Source of the DNA: Excoecaria cochinchinensis
Lineage: Eukaryota > Streptophyta > Magnoliopsida > Malpighiales > Euphorbiaceae
Direction of reading: 5' to 3'
Length of the DNA: 64,000 bases
Assembly: GCA_947683425.1 (NCBI GenBank)
Contig: CANTUQ010000077.1
Coordinates: 3,589,001 to 3,653,000 of the forward strand
This document shows, piece by piece, positions 46,643 to 56,994 of the stretch (position 1 is its first letter; each line of letters begins with the position of its first letter). The translations under genes and the position numbers were made by a program. The notes under the pieces were generated by a model. The model made no database searches. It was given only the letters and a program-made list of their open reading frames with translations, and was not told where the DNA came from.

Positions 46643-47321
46643 TGACGCCCCAATACTCCCTGAGAGGATATCGGAGTCGCCACGCACTCATACACATACG
46701 AATTACGATTCAATTAAACACTATTATTATCTTATAAGAGGAATATAATATTACACAAGTTAAACATGCATAAACAAAATTAAGTTATCATATTACAAAA
46801 TACCATTGTCTTACATATGTTACTTAAACATTATCATTTACAATACTATACTTATCATATACAAAAATTCTCTTTGCATAACACTACACTATCCAATATA
46901 AAAAGAATCTTATGGAAAAACATAACAAGCTCAAAGCCTGAACTCTTAGTGGCCAGTAGATGCACAACTCTCTAAAAATTGAACCTACATACTTACACAG
47001 GAAAACACCCATGCTAAGCGATAATGCTTAGTGGGGATACACCGAAGCAAATAGACTTCTCATAAATTCTCAAACATCAAAATAATAATAGGCATATCCA
47101 CAATAATCATGCTTGTCATATAATAACACATCTATATCATTTACATATACTTTAACATGCATATAACCTTTAGCTTAACATTTATCATATATTGTAAGTG
47201 ACAACATATCACTACATCATAGGTACATTCATATACATATAACATATTATAGCTCTACTTCTTCAATCACAAACTTACAATAGCTATAGCCTGAATTCAC
47301 ATCGATGGTGAATACGACTAC
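46643..47321 (-). mobile_element. Interrupted Tekay-like LTR (first part)
   Basis: Starts TGACGCCCCAATACTCC and carries the conserved hairpin CTAAGCGATAATGCTTAG at 47014-47031 with the usual CACCC before and TGGGG after, so it is a divergent member of the C/E/F LTR group in the same orientation. It is cut at 47321 by another LTR; the remainder must lie beyond the window. The exact start is uncertain by a few bases. Confidence 0.6.
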
Positions 47322-47547
47322 TGTAATGGCCCAAAATTCACCCTAGAAGTATTGAGCATGATTAGGGTAATTAAGTGAGTTTAATTTAGGGTTTATTATT
47401 TTGGACTAAATTGAAATTGAGAATTAAGGACTTAATTGCATGTAATAAAATAGTTTAGTGACCAAAATGTAATTTTGCATGATTAGTGTTAAGTGAGGAT
47501 TAATTAAGTAAAGATGGATTAATTAGTATTAACTGTGAGTTAGTGGA
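47322..47547 (+). mobile_element. Interrupted LTR, probable chromovirus, plus orientation
   Basis: Begins TGTAATGGCCCAAAATTC and continues with GGACTAAATTGAAA, a pattern common at the sense start of chromovirus LTRs. It is cut at 47547 by the next LTR. No TSD can be tested because its far end is outside the window. Confidence 0.45.
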
Positions 47548-48093
47548 TGTAACACCCCCACCGCTGCCGCCCCCGTTGGAAGGACGCCGGCGGGCGCGCT
47601 ACCCGACGCTCACTCACAACATACATACAGAGATACATACACTGAGCGGAAGCGTTCACTAACAATAATAACAAAGGCAAAACATAAATCTCATATAATC
47701 AAGATATAGAGTTATTTACAATATCCAAAATATTACATCTTAAATCCTTACAAGAGTTACTAGAGCCACTATACAAAAATACTACATACAAAAAGAATTA
47801 CAGGAGGAGATAACAAAAACAACTCTACTCCTATGTGGCCGACTTGCAGATGCGCGACACGAGCAAGCTCCCAAAAACCTGTTACCTATACGGGACAAGA
47901 ACCCGTGCTAAGCGATAACGCTTAGTGGGGAGGAACAAAACACAACAGAACACTATACAAGATATTAAGCACTAACATACAGAATTTACTAGCTACCGGA
48001 GAATAGAAATATATGCACAGATCAAGAGTCACTATATGAAATCAGAATTGAAAACAGAAAGCACAAAGCAATTACCATAATCAAGATCACGCA
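47548..48093 (-). mobile_element. Interrupted Tekay-like LTR G (first part)
   Basis: Begins TGTAACACCCCCACCGC and has the perfect hairpin CTAAGCGATAACGCTTAG at 47908-47925 followed by TGGGGAGG. It belongs to the C/E/F LTR group and is cut by Athila element H at 48094. Confidence 0.72.
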
Positions 48094-48481
48094 TGACGCG
48101 ACCTCAGCAAGTGTACTGAATCGACAAGTAATATAATGGAGTATTTTTAAGACTCCGAGTTATCGTACCCAAAAGACTGTGTGCGCAAGTTATGACACTT
48201 AAATGTATGATAAAGAATTCCCAGTTGTTGAATTGATTTAGTTAACTATTGATTAAAAACAAAGAATTTAAATAACAAAAACGAACAAACGGAAGTAATC
48301 AAAATTAAATTGACAGCAACAATTGCAATAAACTAAATGACGAAAAAATTAACAATATAAGAATTCAAAAATAGACAAACGTTGCTCAGGTTCACTCGTC
48401 CACCCCATACCCAGATATGAATCAAAACACATAAAGAAAACATATATGAACGAAACCGGGATAACCCTATTAACCCAAGCG

Positions 48482-48685
48482 TCCCATTCCAGAGCAAGCT
48501 ACTCTAATTGCATAACGTCCCATTCCGGAGCAAGTCATACAACTAGCCTAATCACGGGTTTAAAATCCTAGGTTCGGTTTGCTTTCCCATTCCGGAGCCA
48601 AACAACCCAAAACCTAATTATTTCACTCCTCACTCCAATCTTAAACCATGAAAACCTGCATATATGGATTCCCATTCCGGAGCAG
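48482..48685 (-). repeat. Four CCCATTCCGGAGC motifs in H 3' LTR
   Basis: The motif TCCCATTCCGGAGCAAG, with minor variants, occurs at about 48482, 48518, 48584 and 48668, separated by unrelated sequence. The core TCCGGA is self-complementary. The same four occur in the 5' LTR at 60354-60560. Direct repeats spaced like this are candidate factor-binding sites. Confidence 0.6.
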
Positions 48686-49300
48686 TCCAAATGATACAGC
48701 AAACATGACAGAAAATATGAAGATAATTTATCATGACATTCAATCATACAATTCAATAACCAATTAAGATACATGAATTAATCCATTCATCAAAACAGGA
48801 AATTAACTTGAAAATATATATCTCATGAATTGACAATAATAACCAGTGAAACAAACCTTCATTCATATATCGAATATCAAAATATGTTCAGAATTCACAT
48901 AAGGATAGGGGCTTTAGAGATCCCCCAAATAACTAAAAGACTACTCACGATCCATTACAAAATCAAAAGAATAAAGGAAAGAATAAACCCAGAAATTCAT
49001 TGAGGTAGAAATCTCGGTTGAATCCCACGTTCTTCAGTCTTCTTCTTCAGATCTTTAATGGAGAATAAAACTAAAATTCTGGAAAACCGGAAAACTAACA
49101 ATCTCTGGAAATTAAAACTATGTATCTAATGAAAATTACTCTCAATTTCTAATTGAAAACTCAAAACAAGAATGAAAACTGAAGTTTAGAACCGAAGAAT
49201 AACTCAAAAAATCTCAGCCGCCAAAACTAATAGCAAAAACTATCTAAAAAAATCGGAACCCTAAACAAACAGAAAAGTGCGTTTTTATAGTTCCAGATGG

Positions 49301-49697
49301 GTCACGGTGACAATGAAATTCATTGTCACCGTGTAGAGTCGAGAATTTCAAATTGCCTTTGCGCACAGGAGAGGGGTCACGGTGACAATGAATTTCATTG
49401 TCACCGTGAGGTCTTCACTTTTTGCTTCTGTCCAGGAGATAATTATGTCACGGTGACAATGAAATTCATTGTCACCGTGAGGTACGTGCTGCTCTGATTC
49501 TGCCTTGATGATTTTTATGTCACGGTGACAATGATATTGATTGCCACCGTGACATGCTTCCTACTTGCATTCTGCCCAATCGTTTGCTATGTCACGGTCA
49601 CAATGAAATCCATTGTGACCGTGACCCCTCTGAGTCTGCTCCTGTCTTCAACTTCTCTTTATGTCACGGTCACAATGAGTTTCATTGTGACCGTGAT
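49301..49697. repeat. Palindrome array in H 3' LTR
   Basis: Six palindromes start at about 49301, 49376, 49447, 49519, 49591 and 49663. The first three have arms GTCACGGTGACAATGA and TTCATTGTCACCGTGA; the last two have GTCACGGTCACAATGA and CATTGTGACCGTGA, the arm change being mirrored on both sides. The fourth ends GATTGCCACCGTGAC. Spacers contain GCATTCTGCC-like cores, the reverse of those in 53742-54140. Confidence 0.92.
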
Positions 49698-49888
49698 GTA
49701 CCTAGACCCACACTTGCAAAGACAAATAAAAATCCATCAAAAACTATCTATAATGCATCAAAATTCCAATTTGACTAAGATTAGTAAAATTAACCTAAAG
49801 GAAACAAAACCTAACACAAAAACACAACTAAATACCCAAAAATCATATAAAAACACCCTCAAAACTAAGTACTATATTGAAGTTATCA

Positions 49889-49910
49889 AAATACCCCACA
49901 CTTAGACTTT
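49889..49910 (-). other. Polypurine tract of H
   Basis: On the minus strand AAGTCTAAGTGTGGGGTATTT precedes the LTR start TGATAAC. A second purine-rich AAGTGTGGGGTACC-like match lies near 50557-50570. Confidence 0.72.
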
Positions 49911-51621
49911 GCTCGTCGTCGAGTAAATGAATTATCCACATTCCTGAAATTTCAAACTCTAACTCAGAATACGAAAACTTAAAAACAATCATAGTACCAA
50001 GCAGAAGGGTCTTAGTTACAAATCCTCAAATCAATTTATATTAAGTAATTTCACATGTGTGTGTGCTAGGCTCAAAACCAATTTTCTCTTTTCAAAACAA
50101 AACAACCAATGCATTCGAGTAATTGAGCAAAGAAATTAAATATGCAAATGAGTTTGCATACAGGTTTTGCGCTTAAAACTCAAGATAATCATACGCCTCT
50201 CCTTTAGCACCGGAACCACAAGGGTCATCTCCTCTTAAACAACTCAAATCAAGAACAGAATCAAAAGGACTTATTCCAGGGTTGTAATGTTAGGTTAAGG
50301 TATTGGCTAACAAGAAAAGTTAAAGAATTCAAACAAAGAATTAGCCACTCTATCTTAAGTTTCAACTACCCAAAACTGAACAAGATTGTCCAGATCCTAC
50401 CTTCAATTCACCCATAATTTCCAATGTTGTCTAAACTTCCCCATACATAATATGCATCGAACTCAAAACAACAAGGTGATGAACTTCCCTTTTAATTCAC
50501 TTTTAAACTCAATTCCGTAAATATGAGTATGTCTTTTCTACTCAAAGGTACCCCACACTTGAATTTTTCTATATTCAATACATCAAAATTGACTAAAAGA
50601 AACAACAAAACTCATTAAACTTTCATTTTTTTTCATCATTTTTTCCTTTCTTTTTTTTTTCTTCTTTTCATGATTTTTTTCTCTTTTTTTTTTCTTTTCA
50701 TGATTTTTTTTTTCTTTCTCTCTTCTTTTTTTTTCTAGGGTACCCAAAGTCTAGAATTTCTTATACCCATTTTTTTTTTAATGAGGGAAAGTTTAACACC
50801 ATACTAAATAACACCCACAAAATTTAACAATTCTTCTCACACTTCCACTATTTCAACAATAGATACCCTTATTCAACTTTCAATAATATTCCAATCCAAT
50901 CCTAGAGTGGCCAATTCTTAGAAACGGGTAGGCAAAGGCATTTAGGCTAAATGGTAAAATAATAGTGTAACAAGAAAATTTCGTAGTATGCTTTTAGCAT
51001 ACTAAATCAGCTCAACGGGGCTAGCAATGGTCATAATATAAACAGGTAGGTCTAAAGCTGTTTAAAAGTGGTTATCAAAGAAACAAATTGCCTTAATCAT
51101 GTCCTAAACTTGTTTAAGTTGTTATCATGTTTCGAAGGGTGATGAGGAAGGTTCTAACTATCCTAACATTCCTTCACTCAAAAACTCTTACGCACTGGAT
51201 TTTTCAAATTTTACAAACAAGCCTATAGTGCATAAAAGATTGGAAATCGCAAGATATATGACTGATTGAGATTCAATTTGCTTCTAAAACTTCCAACTAC
51301 TCCTTTGCCAAGATCAGTTTTTAAGATAGACTATTCTCCAATTAAAGTTCAAAACATTCACAACAGGAATAACTGAGGTTAAGCTAAGCTGAGATAAAGA
51401 TATTTAGGCAACGATAATAAAGTACAAAGATAACAGAACAGAAATAAAGATGCATCATCCATCAATGCTGTTAATTACATATATATATGAAGTTAATGTC
51501 TCCTACCCCAAACATAAAAACTTGCTGTCCCCAGCAAGTAATAATATTACATATCAAAATAGAAAAAAAAATAAAAATAAAATAATCAAAAGTCAAAACA
51601 AAAGATAAGAGGTCTCCCTGA
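49911..51621 (-). other. 3' UTR of H with conserved Tat/Athila block
   Basis: No gene. Between about 50129 and 51390 it follows A2 (10700-11634) and D (36055-37215) in order: GCTTAAAACTCAAGAT, GGTCATCTCCTCTTAA, a GTTGTAATGTTAGG block, a long T/C run (50625-50740), GCTCAACGGGGCTAGCAA, then GAAGGTTCTAAC. The part up to 50100 is unmatched. Low complexity does not explain the match because the non-repetitive landmarks keep order and spacing. Confidence 0.65.
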
Positions 51622-52839
51622 TCATTGATCTGATGGTGGTGGTGGCGGTGGGAAATGGGTATCAAACCTCGCAGACCAGGAGGAAAATACCAAGAGTATC
51701 TGGTCCATCTGGGACTGAATGGCTGCCTGACAGGTGGAGATGGTGTCCACGGATACAGCTATGGTATCCATCTGCTCCATAAGCGCGTCATAATGCGCTG
51801 AAGAAAATGGCTGGTGCTCAGGGGCTGGGGGAGCTTGTGCCTCAGGATCCTCCTCATTGTCGCATGACAAGCCTCCTAAACCGTGCTCTACGCCGTGCAA
51901 ATACTCATCCCGAGTGGACAACCGAAAACCATCAGCCATTGTCACATCCTTCACTAGTACCTTCATATTGATAAGCATCTTCTGATCAATTGTGGCAATT
52001 GAAGGAAGTGATTTGTACTTTTTCAATGGATGTCGGACACGCTTGGCAATTGCGGTGACAAATCCCCCAAGTGCGATTTTGGTCACTTTTTTCAACTTCC
52101 ATTGCATCTCCTCCAATTTGTGCCAGAAATGAGTGGCGCCATTTATTCGGACACCCTGGATCATGCACGCAAGAAACAGGGCTTCCGGTAAGTTGACTTG
52201 GCCCGCTGAATCTACATGGCTTAACAAAGATAAAGAAAAAAATCGATGGAGGATTCGCAAAATATGGCTATTCAAATGATGAGCCTTCGTTTTTCCTGAG
52301 ACATACTGTGTGGCCGTCACAGTGTCTCGAATGATTGCCCACGCACCGTCTTTTGAGTAATCATCGTACCAATCCAGCACCAGGTGTGGAAATCCAAGAT
52401 ATTCTGAAAATTCATGGAAAGTGAGGTTATACTCAATAGTGTCCAAGAAAAATGAAACAGAACCTCGATCATTGATGAGATCGCGGCCTGGTCTACAAGT
52501 GATAGTGGACACAAAATCCCTTGTCAAGGTAGGATAGACTTTCTCAATGAGCATGAACACACGCTCCCAGCCAATATTGGCTATTAGCTGCTGGACTTCA
52601 TTTTTTATGCCAAGTTTCTCCAGCAATCCAAAATCCAAATAACTCGTTGGGATGAACGAGCATTTGGTGAATCGAGCATATGGAACCTTTTTAGCACTTG
52701 GAACCCAGGCTGGCACCTTAGAAATATCCACTGAATCTGCGCTGGTTGGCTGCCAGAGCTCGAAGCTAGAGCGGAGCTTTTTCGTTTTGGAGCCACTACA
52801 CGAAATGGAAAAATCAAGTTCAATAGCATGCGATGGCAT
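51622..52839 (-). CDS. Athila 3' ORF (env-position protein of unknown function)
   Basis: A single uninterrupted frame of about 405 codons from ATG 52837-52839, between integrase and the 3' LTR. Residues about 60-200 resemble the domain of plant retrotransposon proteins seen in Athila ORFs and in 'putative plant transposon protein' families (RGSVSFFLDTIEYNLTFHEF, then EYLGFP; further on ALFLACMIQGVRINGATHFW). The C-terminal part has a region predicted to coil (MDTIAVSVDTISTCQAAIQS) and ends in a proline tract and SDQ. I see no signal peptide or clear membrane segment, so an envelope role is not supported. Its integrity contrasts with the five stops in the pol frame. A GTAAGT donor-like site upstream (53583-53588) hints at a spliced mRNA. 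Confidence 0.65.
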   Translation of the reverse strand: MPSHAIELDFSISCSGSKTKKLRSSFELWQPTSADSVDISKVPAWVPSAKKVPYARFTKCSFIPTSYLDFGLLEKLGIKNEVQQLIANIGWERVFMLIEKVYPTLTRDFVSTITCRPGRDLINDRGSVSFFLDTIEYNLTFHEFSEYLGFPHLVLDWYDDYSKDGAWAIIRDTVTATQYVSGKTKAHHLNSHILRILHRFFSLSLLSHVDSAGQVNLPEALFLACMIQGVRINGATHFWHKLEEMQWKLKKVTKIALGGFVTAIAKRVRHPLKKYKSLPSIATIDQKMLINMKVLVKDVTMADGFRLSTRDEYLHGVEHGLGGLSCDNEEDPEAQAPPAPEHQPFSSAHYDALMEQMDTIAVSVDTISTCQAAIQSQMDQILLVFSSWSARFDTHFPPPPPPSDQ

Positions 52840-53741
52840 CAACAACAATGGATTTTAAAAATAAAGCATAATGGCAAGTTTATGCTAACCTGGTAAACAA
52901 TCTCTCAATTCCAAATGAATAACATAAAAGATGCAATAATGCAAGAAGAATTCAAATGACAGAAGCATAATTCAGCAAAAGTGATGAGCAAGTGCAGTAT
53001 TCAACCCACAAAATGCAATAAAAGGTTAAGAGAATTTGAGCTACTGTCAAAAGGCAAAATTGATAAATGAGAACAACACACTCATTTGAACATTATTGCG
53101 AAAGAATCTTGGCATTTCAAATTGGCAGGAATTGGAAAAAATAGGAAAATCATTCATTCAGACATTTAGTCAAACACCTGGTATGCAGATAGTTTACTGA
53201 TTAAATTGAAGCTCAAAGATCATACTAACAACCCACAATTTCAAAAACCAGGCATTACAATACAGAGTAAACAATTAAAAACCAGCAATTTCCATTATGA
53301 ACCAAGAATTTGAAGAAAAATTTCAATTTAAATCATATACACACACACTTGCCCTAACATCCCAACCCAACTCGTTCTCAATAAAGATAAAGATTTAAAT
53401 GGGGAAGTAAGAATTAAAGGGATGCACAGCTAGAATCGAAAATTATCAAAGAAGAAAAACAAAAGCATCGGCACAGGAATCGCATGAATCACAGCCATGG
53501 AGATCAATTGGAACAGGGAACGCAGGGAGGAGGAAAAAAAAAATAAATGAATTGAAATAAAATTAAAAAGGAAGAGAAAAATACTTACTTGTTGTAGATA
53601 ATCCGGGATGATGGTCTAAAAGAGAGAAAGGGACACAGAGAATGCAGCGAAGAACAAATGGTGCACGGTGCGAGTGAATGAGATGTGGGAAAGTGAGAAA
53701 TAACAAATAGAAAACTGGGATTTTAAAAATTCTTTTCGTGG
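52840..53741 (-). other. Non-coding region upstream of the H 3' ORF
   Basis: AT-rich, with only short frames. On the minus strand an ACAAGTAAGTATTT segment (GTAAGT at 53583-53588) looks like a splice donor, and TTGTTTACCAG near 52890 like an acceptor. If used, they would remove most of this region and bring a short leader next to the 3' ORF. This is a prediction. Confidence 0.35.
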
Positions 53742-54140
53742 GTCACAGTCACAATGAGTTTCATTGTGATCGTGACATATCCAAAATTTGCAATCCAGAA
53801 TTGAACCGCCATGGGGTCACGGTGACAATGAAATTCATTGTCACCGTGACATAACCAAGTTTGAAAATAGAATTGAATGTGCATTATGTCACGGTCACAA
53901 TGAAATTCATTGTCACCGTGACATAACCCAGTTTGAAAACAGAGTGTAACTTACTTTATCTCACGGTGACAATGAATTTCATTGTCACCGTGACATGTGC
54001 ACACCTCAAAACAGGAAGTTACTTACCCGATGGTCACGGTCACAATGAAGATCATTGTCACCGTGACATATGCACCAACCAGAATCCAGAATGCATCTTC
54101 CTTTGGTCACGGTCACAATGAGTTTCATTGTGACCGTGAC
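53742..54140. repeat. Palindrome array in H internal region
   Basis: Six palindromes start at about 53742, 53817, 53889, 53960, 54033 and 54106 (spacing 71-75 bp). Copies 2 and 4 pair GGTGACAATG with CATTGTCACC; copies 1 and 6 carry the TCACAATGAG/TTCATTGTGA form; copies 3 and 5 combine one arm of each type. Spacers of about 37 bp carry CCAGAATGCATC, GAAAACAGAGTG and GAAAATAGAATTG cores, matching E's spacers in orientation. Confidence 0.92.
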
Positions 54141-54358
54141 CACCTGAACACTTGCAAAAATTCATCAATTTCTCCAAACCTCATGGTAAAATTGTTTTGA
54201 ACCTTCTCCAACAAAACATAATTTCTCTTCTAAACATAAAATTTACAAAATGAAACAAGATTAACTTCCTAAACAAAATACCATTAAATGATAAAAAGAA
54301 ACAAAGATAAGAGGTAGTTCTGCATTTAACAAGTCCTCAGCTGAACTTTTAAAAACCG

Positions 54359-55149
54359 TCAAGGATCTATAAGAGTGACGATCGTGGAAGCACAATCAAA
54401 TGTAGATTCAAAATACGGATTCACACGATGTCCATTCACCTTGAATTGATCCTCAAACAGCGGGTGCTTCAATGTCACCACGCTAAACTTATCAATTGCC
54501 ACTACTTCATAGGGTCCCTTCCATCTTGATTTCAACTTACCATGAAACAACCGCAGCCTACTGTCATAAAGAAGCACTCGCATTCCAGGTGTAATTTCCT
54601 TTTTGACCAGTTTTTGATCATGCCACTTCTTAGTTTTATCTTTGTATCTCATGGCACGATCATAGGCCCAAAATCGATGCTCGTCTAGTTCATTTAGCTG
54701 CAAAGACCTGCACTTACCTGCATTCTCAAGGTCAAAATTCAGAAATTTGGTAGCCCAATAAGCTTTATGCTCTAATTCCACTAGGAGGTGACAGGACTTC
54801 CCAAAAACCAACCTAAAAGGGGACATCCCTATCGGTGTCTTGAATGCTGTCCTATAGGCCCATAGAGCATCATCTAACTTAAGGTACCAATTTTTTCTAG
54901 ATGAATTGACCGTTTTTTCTAAGATGGCCTTTAACTCCCTGTTAGACACTTCAACTTGACCATTAGCCTGAGCATGGTAAGGGGTTATGACCTTATGCCT
55001 AACGCCAAATTTCTTTAGTAAAGCCTTAAATTGGTGGTTCACAAAATGTTTACCACCATCGCTTATAATGGCTCTAGGGGCTCCATATCGAGTGAATATG
55101 TTTCTCCTCAAAAATTCTAAAACAATCTTAGCATCAGAAGTTCTAGTGG
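54359..55149 (-). pseudogene. pol: Integrase core (second half) and C-terminus of H
   Basis: The frame 54359-55111 supplies AIISDGGKHFVNHQF with the second catalytic Asp, then PYHAQANGQVEVSNRELKA with the catalytic Glu, then WAYRTAFKTPIGMSPFRLVFG, and the integrase C-terminal module (LKSRWKGPYEVVAIDKFSVV, then FKVNGHRVNPYFE), ending in TGA at 54359. It is out of frame with the upstream part: about 8 bp are missing at 55158-55162, just after VAVDYVSK. No chromodomain follows, as expected for Athila. The 218-bp gap to the palindrome array has no coding trace. Confidence 0.88.
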
Positions 55150-55970
55150 CTATAGCTTTGACACATAATCCACTGCCACCAGAATATAATCAAACCCGTA
55201 TGAAATCGGAAAAGGTCCCATAAAATCTATTCCCCATACATCAAATAGTTCTACCTCAAGCATATTTGTCAGAGGCATCTCATCTCGCTTAGATATATTT
55301 CCTACCCTCTGGCATCTATCGCAAGTTTTCACATAAAATTGAACATCTATAAACATTGTAGGCACATAAAAACCAGAAGACAAAATTTTTATTACCGTTC
55401 TATTTGGCCCATGATGTCCACCAGCTTCTCCACTGTGACAAGCTGTGATGATTGCACCCGTCTCCTTATCTGAGATGCACCTTCTTAAAACTTGATCAGC
55501 ACATAATCGGAAAAGGTAGGGGTCATCCCAAATGTATTGTCTTGCATCTGCTCGCAGTTTCTTCTTTTGCTTCCAAGTATAATCTTTAGGCATAAAACCT
55601 CCTGCAAGAAAATTTGCTATGTTAGCAAACCAAGGAACAGAAGTGTCACAAGCAAATACAGCACAAATGTGTTCATCAGGAAATAAATCTAAAATTTTCC
55701 CCTTTTCAATATGGTCATTTTCCATTCTTGACAAATGGTCTGCCACGAAGTTTTCAGCACCCTTCTTATCCTTAATTTCTAAATCGAACTCTTGCAATAG
55801 CAGCACCCAACGAATCAGCCTCGGTTTGGATTCTTTCTTGGCAAACAAATGCCTCAAAGCTGCATGGTCCGACCACACCACAACTTTTGCACCCAGCAAA
55901 TATGGCCTGAACTTCTCAAACGCATACACAATTGCGAGAAGTTCTTTCTCTGTGGTGGTGTAATTAACCT
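55150..55970 (-). pseudogene. pol: RNase H end, integrase zinc finger and first half of core (H)
   Basis: Downstream of an in-frame TAG near 55968-55970 the frame gives NYTTTEKELLAIVYAFEKFR, VVVWSDHAALRHLF and NFVADHLSRM (RNase H), then the integrase HHCC site (CHSGEAGGHHGPNRT, then VKTCDRCQRVG, residues in place), then LFDVWGIDFMGPFP with the first catalytic Asp and YILVAVDYVSK. It stops after the local deletion that begins the next segment. Confidence 0.88.
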
Positions 55971-56028
55971 ATGCTCCTGTCAAAGTGTGACTAGCATAAT
56001 AAATTGCACAGAATATCTTATCCCGATG

Positions 56029-56982
56029 CTATCCCAATACCGCTCCCACTGCATAATCACTAGCATCACACATTAGTTCAAACGGCATAGTCCACTCCGG
56101 AGATATAATCACCGGAGCTGAAATAAGCCATTGCTTTAATGTTTCAAAAGCTAGCAAGCATTCATTATCAAAATTAAAAACAACATCTTTCATGAGTAAA
56201 TTAGATAGGGGTTTAGCAATTTTTGAAAAATCTTTAATAAACCGCCGGTAAAACCCTGGATGTCCTAAAAAACTCCTTATGCCCTTAACACTCGTCGGAG
56301 GCGGTAACTTCTCTATGACTTCAACTTTTGCCTTATCCACTTCTATCCCTCTCTCTGAAATTTTATGCCCTAACACAATGCCCTCTCTCACCATAAAAAG
56401 GCATTTTTCCCAATTTAAAACTAGGTTAGTCTTTTCACACCTCCCTAGCACTAAATCAAGGTGCTTTAGACAGCTCATAAAATCAGCCCCATATGTAGTG
56501 AAATCATCCATGAATACCTCCATAAATTTCTCTATAAAATAATGGAAAATAACCATCATACACCGCTGAAACGTAGCCGGTGCATTACATAACCCAAAGG
56601 GCATTCTTCTATATGCAAATGTGCCATATGGGCAGGTAAAGGTCATTTTCTCTTGATCCTCTGGGGCTATAAGAATCTGTAAATATCCCGAATACCCATC
56701 TAAAAAATAATAGAACCTATTACCTGCTAACCTTTCTAGCATCTGATCAATAAACGGCAAAGGGAAATGGTCTTTTCTAGTGGCAATATTCAACCTTCTA
56801 TAATCAATACAGACTCTCCAACCCGTAACTGTACAAGTTGGAATCAGTTCATTCTTTACCACTATCATCCCCCCTTTTTTAGGCACACACTGCACTGGGC
56901 TGACCCATTTACTATCAGAAATAGGGTAGATTATACCTGCATCGAGGAGTTTGAGTACCTCCTTCTTTACTACCTCTTGCAT
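56029..56982 (-). pseudogene. pol: Reverse transcriptase and RNase H start of H
   Basis: RT motifs in order: AGIIYPISDSKWVSPVQCVP, WRVCIDYRRLN, YYFLDGYSGYLQI, YRRMPFGLCNAPATFQRCM, and the active site FMDDF within MEVFMDDFTTYG. These residues appear intact. The RT-RNase H connection (GHPGFYRRFIKDFSKIAKPL) and CDASDYAVGAVLG (first RNase H Asp) follow. It is closed by a TAG at 56029-56031 where a glutamine codon is usual, and is separated from protease by a TGA at 56995-56997 in the same frame. Confidence 0.9.
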
Positions 56983-56994
56983 GGCCGGGTTGAG

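Larger units (their letters stand above)
48094..49888 (-). repeat. 3' LTR of H
   Basis: On the coding strand it begins TGATAACTTCAATATAG and ends GAGGTCGCGTCA; 1,795 bp. It holds four copies of CCCATTCCGGAGCA (48482-48685) and a six-unit palindrome array (49301-49697). No gene. Confidence 0.9.

Noticed and set aside
49297..49905. Frames in H's LTR reading repeated HGDNEFHCHRE or VTVTMKFIVTV
   Set aside because: They are translations of the palindrome array.
51622..52839. Calling the H 3' ORF an envelope glycoprotein
   Set aside because: Position alone suggests it; no signal peptide, membrane anchor or cleavage site is visible.
49301..54140. Palindromic repeats with similar-length unique spacers look like a CRISPR array
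   Set aside because: The host is a plant; the repeats lie inside LTRs and internal DNA of retrotransposons, spacers are related to one another, and no Cas gene exists here.
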